Assembly (NCBI GenBank): GCA_015068155.1
Contig: SVLC01000012.1
Span: 1 to 43,600, forward strand
Source: Oscillospiraceae bacterium
Lineage (GTDB): Bacteria; Bacillota; Clostridia; Oscillospirales; Oscillospiraceae
Direction: 5' to 3'
DNA: 43,600 bases
Positions 39,075 to 43,600 of this stretch are shown here, piece by piece. The position numbers were made by a program, and so were the translations under genes. Numbering within the stretch: position 1 is the stretch's first letter; every line of letters starts with the position of its first letter. A model generated the notes under the pieces. It worked only from the letters and a program-made list of their open reading frames with translations. It made no database searches and was not told the DNA's origin.

Positions 39075-41144
39075 ATGAAGCGAAATAAACCCAAACAGAT
39101 TGACCGTTACCAAATCCGTTTCGATGAAGAAGCGTTTATTGATTTATTTTCCGGCGGCGGTGGCACTTCCACCGGCATTGAGAAAGCCATCTGCCGCCCG
39201 GTGTTTGCGGCGGTGAACCATGACCCGGACGCCATCGCTATGCACATGACCAACCACCCCTACACCAAGCATTATCAGACCTCTGTGTGGGATGTTGACC
39301 CCATGACGGCCTGTGAGGGCCGCAAGGTGGCCCTTTTGTGGGCAAGCCCCGATTGCAAGCACTTTTCCAAGGCAAGAGGCGGCAAGCCGGTAAACAAGAA
39401 TATCCGCTCCCTTAGCTGGGTGGTGCTGAAATGGGCGCTGGATGTGCGGCCCAGGGTGCTGATGATGGAGAATGTGGAGGAGATCCAAACATGGGGCCCG
39501 CTGATCTACGTAAAGCGGGGCAAGGAAAAGGTTTGGATCCCCGACCCGGAGCATTCCGGCGAAACATTCATGGCATTTATCGGTATGCTGACTACCGGCG
39601 TACCGGAAGATCACCCGGCATTGGAGGAAGCCTGCCACTATCTGCACATCGGGGCAGATGATCCCAAACGGCAGAAGCTGATTGACGGCCTTGGCTATCA
39701 GGTGGAATACCGGGAGCTGGTGGCAGCCGACTATGGCGCACCGACAACCCGAAAGCGCTTCATGCTCTGCGGCCGGTGCGACGGAAAGAAGATTGCATGG
39801 CCCGAAAAGACCCATGCACCCCGGAACAGCGAAGCGGTGAAGTCCGGCAAGTGTAAGCCCTGGCGGTCTGCTGCCGAGATCATCGATTGGGCACTGCCCA
39901 GCTATTCGATTTTCGCCACGAAGGAAGAAATCAAGAAGCAATACGGCGTCAATGCGGTTCGTCCGCTGGCAGACAACACCCTGAAGCGGGTAATCTGCGG
40001 CGTGGACAAGCACAGCATTAAGAGTCACAGCCCCTTCATTGTGGAGTGCAATCACAGCGGCGGTGGACACATTCACGACCTCCGGGAGCCGCTGAATACG
40101 GTGACCGGCAAGCATACCGGCGGCGTGGTCGAGCCGCTGATGGTGCCGTGGACGGTGACCAATACCACAAATTCCGTAGGAGCATCGGTAAGTGCCCCTG
40201 TTCATACCGTTACAAGCGCAGGTAATCAGATTTTGGCATCCGCAAGTCTGATGTGCATTGGGCAGACCGGCGGTAGTGATCGCCTGCGGGATGTGCGGGA
40301 TCCGGTGCCCACGGTAGTTTCCAAACAGGAAGCCTGCCTGCTGTCTGCCAACCTCATCCAGTACCACACAGAAACCACGGAGAATGCCCGGACGGCGGAT
40401 CTCCGCAGCCCTATCAACACCGTGGACGCCGCAAACCGTTACGGCCTGGCCACGGCACAACTGGTGGAATATTACGGCAACGGCCAGGCGGTGGATGTAA
40501 AAGACCCGCTGCATACCGTTACTTCCCATGACCGGGATGCCTTGGCGTTAGTGCATATCCAGAAATATTTCAGCGGTGGCTATACCGGCTGCGGTGATGA
40601 TGCCGGAGCACCCCTTTCCACCGTTACTGCACTTCCCAGACACGGCGTGTGCGCTGCCCATGTGGTCAAGTTCAAGGGGCAGGAACTGGGCACCAGCCCA
40701 GCAGAGCCTTTGCCCACGGTTGTTGCTCAGTCTGGTGCCGGCGGTTATGCGGCGTGTCAGGCTGTGCTTGCCAAAGTAGACGGCAGCCGTGACCTGGGCC
40801 ATTGGCCCGAGATCCGGGAGCTGCTGAACAAGTATTGCGGCTACAACCTGCAGGCTGACGAGATCATTCTGCTGATCATCCGGGGCGTTGCCTATTTTAT
40901 CGCGGATATTCTGCTGCGGATGCTGACACCCAGGGAGCTGTACAATGCCATGGGTTTCCCGGCAGATTACATCATCGACCGGAATTACCTGGGCAAACCC
41001 TACCCCAAGAGTAAGCAAGTGGCCCGCTGCGGCAATGCGGTGTGCCCACCCATGGCGGAAGCAATGGTTCGGGCGAACTTCCCGGAATACTGCGCCGTCG
41101 TAATCAACACCATGGCGCAGCTGAATGCTATGGTGTCCGTTTAG
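39075..41144 (+). CDS. DNA (cytosine-5) methyltransferase with a seven-fold repeat
   Basis: A 689-residue enzyme. Motif I FIDLFSGGGGTSTGIE is at residues 21-36 and motif VI MENVEE at 131-136. Motif IV is ASPDCKHFSKARGG (PDC at 92-94, where most enzymes have PPC or PC). Motif VIII is QVEYRELVAADYGAPTTRKR (209-228) and motif X CGNAVCPPMAEA near 655. Between VIII and X lies an enlarged recognition region with seven copies of P-L-x-T-V-T/V at residues 339, 375, 410, 446, 478, 513 and 545, a period of 32-36. GAGGG precedes the ATG. It probably protects the element's DNA from restriction; the target is unknown. It is the largest gene of the element. Confidence 0.93.
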   Translation: MKRNKPKQIDRYQIRFDEEAFIDLFSGGGGTSTGIEKAICRPVFAAVNHDPDAIAMHMTNHPYTKHYQTSVWDVDPMTACEGRKVALLWASPDCKHFSKARGGKPVNKNIRSLSWVVLKWALDVRPRVLMMENVEEIQTWGPLIYVKRGKEKVWIPDPEHSGETFMAFIGMLTTGVPEDHPALEEACHYLHIGADDPKRQKLIDGLGYQVEYRELVAADYGAPTTRKRFMLCGRCDGKKIAWPEKTHAPRNSEAVKSGKCKPWRSAAEIIDWALPSYSIFATKEEIKKQYGVNAVRPLADNTLKRVICGVDKHSIKSHSPFIVECNHSGGGHIHDLREPLNTVTGKHTGGVVEPLMVPWTVTNTTNSVGASVSAPVHTVTSAGNQILASASLMCIGQTGGSDRLRDVRDPVPTVVSKQEACLLSANLIQYHTETTENARTADLRSPINTVDAANRYGLATAQLVEYYGNGQAVDVKDPLHTVTSHDRDALALVHIQKYFSGGYTGCGDDAGAPLSTVTALPRHGVCAAHVVKFKGQELGTSPAEPLPTVVAQSGAGGYAACQAVLAKVDGSRDLGHWPEIRELLNKYCGYNLQADEIILLIIRGVAYFIADILLRMLTPRELYNAMGFPADYIIDRNYLGKPYPKSKQVARCGNAVCPPMAEAMVRANFPEYCAVVINTMAQLNAMVSV

Positions 41145-41154
41145 GAGGGATAAC

Positions 41155-41340
41155 ATGGCCTATTGCAAACCATATCCAAGCCCCTGTGAAAAGTGTAAGC
41201 GGAAGATGTGCTCCGGAAAGACCTGTGAGGATTGGAAGATCCGGTATCTGTACCGGCAGAAGCAGATCAATGCTTTCGCCAAGAAATGCGGCCTAACGGT
41301 CGGAAAAGAAGGAGAAATTGAGAATGAAGATCATTCCTGA
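41155..41340 (+). CDS. Small Cys-rich protein
   Basis: A 61-residue protein with a CxxCxxxxC pattern (SPCEKCKRKMCSGKTC) followed by a basic helix (DWKIRYLYRQKQINAFAKKC). TAGGAGGG precedes the ATG. Small Cys-rich proteins with such CxxC patterns are common in Clostridia prophage early regions. It overlaps the next gene by 17 bases. Confidence 0.75.
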   Translation: MAYCKPYPSPCEKCKRKMCSGKTCEDWKIRYLYRQKQINAFAKKCGLTVGKEGEIENEDHS

Positions 41341-41632
41341 ACTGAAAAAGATTGCCAGCTTGAACGATAAGATCAGGCATTTGTCAGAGATCGTAAGTGA
41401 AAAGATAGATGCGGATGGGCTGGGCCTTGAAGCTGCCTACTTGATTTCCGGATGCAAAGTGAAGGGTAAGCATTTATACAAGGGCGGACACCGTCTTGAT
41501 AATTATGGCTTGACGGATGACCTATACTACTGTGATCAGCATACAGGCTATTGCGGGGACGATTTCTACGGAACTCTGTACTTCAAGACCGATGTACCGG
41601 GACAGTATGTTGCCGTTCCATTTGCTATGTAG
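41324..41632 (+). CDS. Unknown early-region protein
   Basis: A 102-residue protein: a helical N-terminus (MKIIPELKKIASLNDKIRHL, then EIVSEKIDAD) and a beta-rich C-terminus with GKHLYKGGHRLDNYGLTDDL and FYGTLYFKTDVPGQYVAVPF. The start has GGAGAAATT upstream; an ATG two codons earlier lies inside that site. Not recognised. Confidence 0.7.
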   Translation: MKIIPELKKIASLNDKIRHLSEIVSEKIDADGLGLEAAYLISGCKVKGKHLYKGGHRLDNYGLTDDLYYCDQHTGYCGDDFYGTLYFKTDVPGQYVAVPFAM

Positions 41633-41644
41633 GAGGTGCTGACA

Positions 41645-41929
41645 ATGGCAACTGAAAAGCGGCTGATTGATTTGGGCGATGCCTTGCGGATGGTGAAAAA
41701 CAGCAGAGAGGATTGCCCCGAAACGAGTATCTACGGGCGTGCTATATGGGATATAGCACATAAATGCGCATTATCTTGTTTGACGAGTTGCGACGCCGTA
41801 GATGCCGTGGAAGTGGTCAGATGCAAGGATTGCAAGCACTACATGACCATCCATTGTACTTGTGATGGATGCTGCATATCTGATGATTGGTACTGCGCAG
41901 ACGGAGAAAGGAGAACTGACAATGGATAA
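41645..41929 (+). CDS. Early-region protein with C-terminal zinc motif
   Basis: A 94-residue protein. The N-terminal half has the 'LIDLGDALRMVKNSRED' helix seen in small phage proteins. The C-terminal half holds VVRCKDCKHYMTIHCTCDGC then CISDDWYCADGERR, a Cys-rich module common at the ends of small Clostridia phage proteins. AGGAGGT lies 7 bases before the ATG. It overlaps the next gene by 8 bases. Confidence 0.75.
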   Translation: MATEKRLIDLGDALRMVKNSREDCPETSIYGRAIWDIAHKCALSCLTSCDAVDAVEVVRCKDCKHYMTIHCTCDGCCISDDWYCADGERRTDNG

Positions 41930-42314
41930 CCGCTGTGTATGTTGCGGAGAAATCATTCCCGAAGGGAGGCAGGTCTGCCCAAACTGTGAGAAGAAAGCCA
42001 AAGAGCGTGATGCAATCGATTTTTGCGGAGAACTGTGTGCTTTCGCAGAGGATATAATCAATCGAGCAAAGCAGAAGTGGATACCTGTGACGGAGCGGTT
42101 GCCGGAGGTTGTCGATACATACCTTGTTGTAGTGGTGAGCAAATACGACTACGAAAAGGAATATAGCATTGACACGGATGTGGCGACCTACAATCCACAC
42201 GAAGACGGTTACATCGACAACTGCTGGAACACATACATCGATTGGGACGAAGGTCAGCAGTATTTGCATGTCACCCATTGGATGCCGCTTCCAACGCCGC
42301 CGAAAGGAGAATGA
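41922..42314 (+). CDS. Zinc ribbon plus DUF551-type protein
   Basis: A 130-residue protein. A zinc ribbon (CVCCGEIIP then VCPNCEKKA) is followed by a helix and the DUF551 domain: KWIPVTERLPEVVDTYLVVV at its start and YLHVTHWMPLPTPPKGE at its end, a domain common in phage small proteins. AAAGGAGAA precedes the ATG. The function of the DUF551 domain is not established. Confidence 0.82.
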   Translation: MDNRCVCCGEIIPEGRQVCPNCEKKAKERDAIDFCGELCAFAEDIINRAKQKWIPVTERLPEVVDTYLVVVVSKYDYEKEYSIDTDVATYNPHEDGYIDNCWNTYIDWDEGQQYLHVTHWMPLPTPPKGE

Positions 42315-42317
42315 GCC

Positions 42318-42635
42318 ATGAAAAAGCATTGCGGAAACTGTGCAAACCACAGTAATAAAACAAATCAATTTTCCAAAGAGTGCGGAATGTGTGTTGCGGC
42401 AGTATTAGAAAATGGCGAAAGGACAGACCCAAGCCATTGGAGAGAAAAGCCCAAGACAAACGCAGACCGCATCCGGGCTATGAGTGACGAGGAATTGGCG
42501 GAGCTATTTCATGGCTTTTGCGACAATGGCGAAAGATGTGTTTATTGTCCTTTGTACGAAAAGAGTTGCGCCGGAGTACATAGCGACGTACCGAAATGGC
42601 TTGAATGGCTCCAACAGCCAGCGGAAGGGGAATGA
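42318..42635 (+). CDS. Small Cys-rich early-region protein
   Basis: A 105-residue protein with an N-terminal HCGNCANHS / KECGMC module and a second block with the phage-typical ADRIRAMSDEELAELF then CVYCPLYEKSC and WLEWLQQPAE. The ADRIR-x-MSDEELA...WL-x-WL-x-x-PA pattern is a well-known phage small-protein signature (from memory). AAAGGAGAA precedes the ATG. The gene ends 2 bases before the next start. Confidence 0.82.
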   Translation: MKKHCGNCANHSNKTNQFSKECGMCVAAVLENGERTDPSHWREKPKTNADRIRAMSDEELAELFHGFCDNGERCVYCPLYEKSCAGVHSDVPKWLEWLQQPAEGE

Positions 42636-42637
42636 GT

Positions 42638-42913
42638 ATGGGGATTGTTCACGAATATGACACCGTAACATATCTGCTCAATCGGTTGCGTGATGAGATA
42701 TATGTGTATGAGAGTCGGAATGGAGAACGCCCCAAAGTGATTATGGCAACAGCCAGGGCGTATGCGCTGATTGAAAACTATGCCAAAGAGTTCTATGTTG
42801 TCAATGCAAAATATTGCGCTATCCCATACCTATTTGGTATCGAAATTCGTGCAGTTTCGGGTAGCGGATATGAGGTTTTCTTGTCGGGACAACCTATTGC
42901 TTTAAGAGAGTGA
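42638..42913 (+). CDS. Unknown phage-type protein
   Basis: A 91-residue protein with a helical N-terminus (YDTVTYLLNRLRDEIYVYES) and a beta-rich C-terminal half (NAKYCAIPYLFGIEIRAVSG then YEVFLSG). AAGGGG precedes the ATG at 7 bases; an ATG two codons earlier is too close. It is the last complete gene of the plus-strand early run. Not recognised. Confidence 0.7.
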   Translation: MGIVHEYDTVTYLLNRLRDEIYVYESRNGERPKVIMATARAYALIENYAKEFYVVNAKYCAIPYLFGIEIRAVSGSGYEVFLSGQPIALRE

Positions 42914-43429
42914 GGAACTAACCATGTGCAATAACTGTATATCCTCCTGCTTGCGGCGCTCATTTTCTCCGTCCACATCGCGGATGGCCTTCTGGGCACA
43001 GCCATCGTGCATAAAGGATGCCACACCGTTATTCAGCATCCACTTGCCAGTGGTGACTTCGCAGCCGCACTGGGGACAGATGTTATAGAGCGTTGCCTGG
43101 TGTTCCTGCAGCAAAGGCAGGAACCATGCCAAAAATGCCCGGATCTTGCCCATGGTACCGGGATTGTCCTGGAAGTCCACCAACACGCCGTTGGGAGCGA
43201 CGCTCAGGTTGGTTACCCGGTATTCCTTCTGCACATCCACGGCTTGCAGCGCGTCAGTAAACATGGTTTTCTGCACAGGGTCCTGGAACAGGGTGGAAAA
43301 CACTATACGCTTCCAGCCACTGCCTTCGCAGAATGTAACGGCGTACCCCTGCAGACTGCCGTAGGCAACGCCCCGGTCCACCTTCAGGCCGTACTCAGCA
43401 GCCAATTTCTTAAATGCGGAACCAATCAT
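42902..43429 (-). CDS. Truncated protein of unknown function with zinc ribbon
   Basis: A protein of about 175 residues. An alpha/beta N-terminal part (MIGSAFKKLAAEYGLKVDRG, YAVTFCEGSGWKRIVF) is followed by CPQCGCEV and a His/Cys pair (MHDGCAQKA). The helix ENERRKQED then passes at about 42,945 into a short, unrelated tail (IQLLHMVSSSLS) that is encoded by the reverse complement of a phage gene start. The original C-terminus, which in proteins of this kind is probably a membrane region (inferred), is missing. GAGGTTG precedes the ATG. Confidence 0.65.
   Translation of the reverse strand: MIGSAFKKLAAEYGLKVDRGVAYGSLQGYAVTFCEGSGWKRIVFSTLFQDPVQKTMFTDALQAVDVQKEYRVTNLSVAPNGVLVDFQDNPGTMGKIRAFLAWFLPLLQEHQATLYNICPQCGCEVTTGKWMLNNGVASFMHDGCAQKAIRDVDGENERRKQEDIQLLHMVSSSLS
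42924..42945 (+). pseudogene. First codons of a lost phage gene
   Basis: ATGTGCAATAACTG with GTGAGGAACTA before it looks like the ribosome binding site and start (MCNNC...) of a further phage gene. The frame continues for about 50 codons but only as antisense to the minus-strand gene, so the true gene body is absent. Confidence 0.5.
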
Positions 43430-43484
43430 AAGATACAACCTCTCTTCTTTATAATATATCCGCCGTATTATATTGAAGTGATAA

Positions 43485-43521
43485 AATAATGGTAGACACG
43501 AAAGTGCCTACCATTATTTTT
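43485..43521. terminator. Hairpin at the probable IS end
   Basis: AATAATGGTAG-a-CAC and GTG-c-CTACCATTATT pair (14 base pairs, one mismatch, GAAA loop) with a short T run on the right. It could stop transcription into the IS and also contains TGGTAGACAC, which would be the IS terminal sequence. Confidence 0.6.
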
Positions 43522-43600
43522 ATGCTATTATAGACATGGAGGTGGAATTATGGCTGGTAAATACACTATACGAAGCAAAGAAGAAAAGTTAGCTATTGTA
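43490..43600 (+). mobile_element. Left end of an IS3-like insertion sequence (continues outside)
   Basis: TGGTAGACAC at 43490 begins with TG, as IS3-family ends do, and is followed 50 bases later by a transposase start. The right end is outside the window. No target duplication could be checked. Confidence 0.55.
43550..43600 (+). CDS. IS3-family transposase OrfA (N-terminus only)
   Basis: The 17 visible codons read MAGKYTIRSKEEKLAIV, the characteristic beginning of IS3-type OrfA helix-turn-helix proteins. GGAGGTGG lies 6 bases before the ATG. The gene leaves the window. Confidence 0.75.
   Translation, partial: MAGKYTIRSKEEKLAIV

Noticed and set aside
39144..40529. 461-codon minus-strand frame inside the cytosine methyltransferase
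   Set aside because: Antisense shadow; the plus strand has all methyltransferase motifs and fits the operon.
31018..43600. Right attachment site (second copy of the tRNA-Ser 3' end)
   Set aside because: No second copy of the GGTTCAAATCC...TCACTCCG segment was seen to the right of the integrase within the window; the true right end may lie outside or be deleted.

Overview
The window looks like chromosome of a Clostridia-class Firmicute, most likely an Oscillospirales-type gut bacterium. The evidence is the housekeeping gene order (leuS, rsfS, nadD-yqeK, yhbY, rdgB, ftsY, smc, rnc, plsX, trmFO, topA, dprA), consensus sigma-A promoters, GGAGG ribosome binding sites, a Spo0A-type DNA-binding domain and TrmFO. 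No database search was possible, so the taxonomic call is an inference.

Layout. Positions 1-22,230 hold core genes, all on the minus strand: the start of rpsU, a membrane protein of unknown function, then translation, ribosome, NAD and nucleotide-hygiene genes (leuS, rsfS, a nadD-yqeK fusion, yhbY, rdgB), SRP receptor and chromosome-organisation genes (ftsY, smc), and a second run reading ktrB, ktrA, an rRNA methyltransferase, dprA, topA, trmFO, plsX, rnc. Dispersed palindromic repeats lie in several gaps. A stand-alone Spo0A C-terminal domain protein sits just upstream of the potassium-transport genes. Positions 22,400-25,500 form an apparently more AT-rich accessory stretch (two small unknown proteins, a two-gene chromate-type transporter, and a striking array of mini-palindromes) ending at tRNA-Ser(UGA). 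Positions 25,500-30,740 carry a small membrane protein and a four-gene lipoprotein/ABC-2 exporter operon.

A mobile element follows. It starts immediately after tRNA-Ser(GCU) (30,926-31,017), with a tyrosine integrase pointing back at the tRNA. It carries a prophage-like control region (a small HTH regulator with tandem palindromes downstream, and a CI-type repressor with divergent consensus promoters and palindromic operators). It also carries a membrane-anchored Mrr-like nuclease on the strand opposite the early genes, a 5'-truncated reverse transcriptase, an exonuclease/RecT recombination pair, a replisome-organiser-like protein, a relic of a Dam methylase, a Lar-like anti-restriction protein, a large cytosine-5 methyltransferase with seven internal repeats, and a string of small Cys-rich early-gene products. 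The early genes stop abruptly near 42,940, where the first codons of a further plus-strand gene run into the cut-off 3' end of a minus-strand gene. An IS3-like element begins at about 43,490 and leaves the window. No structural or lysis genes are visible, so the element is either a decayed prophage or continues beyond the window.

Most promising for follow-up: the TM/coiled-coil/PD-(D/E)XK nuclease beside the repressor, with a perfect-consensus promoter firing antisense into it; the methyltransferase with a 32-36-residue repeat in its recognition region; the stand-alone Spo0A_C protein; the variant catalytic motifs in LeuRS and the integrase; and dispersed intergenic repeats that have become part of the RecT coding sequence.
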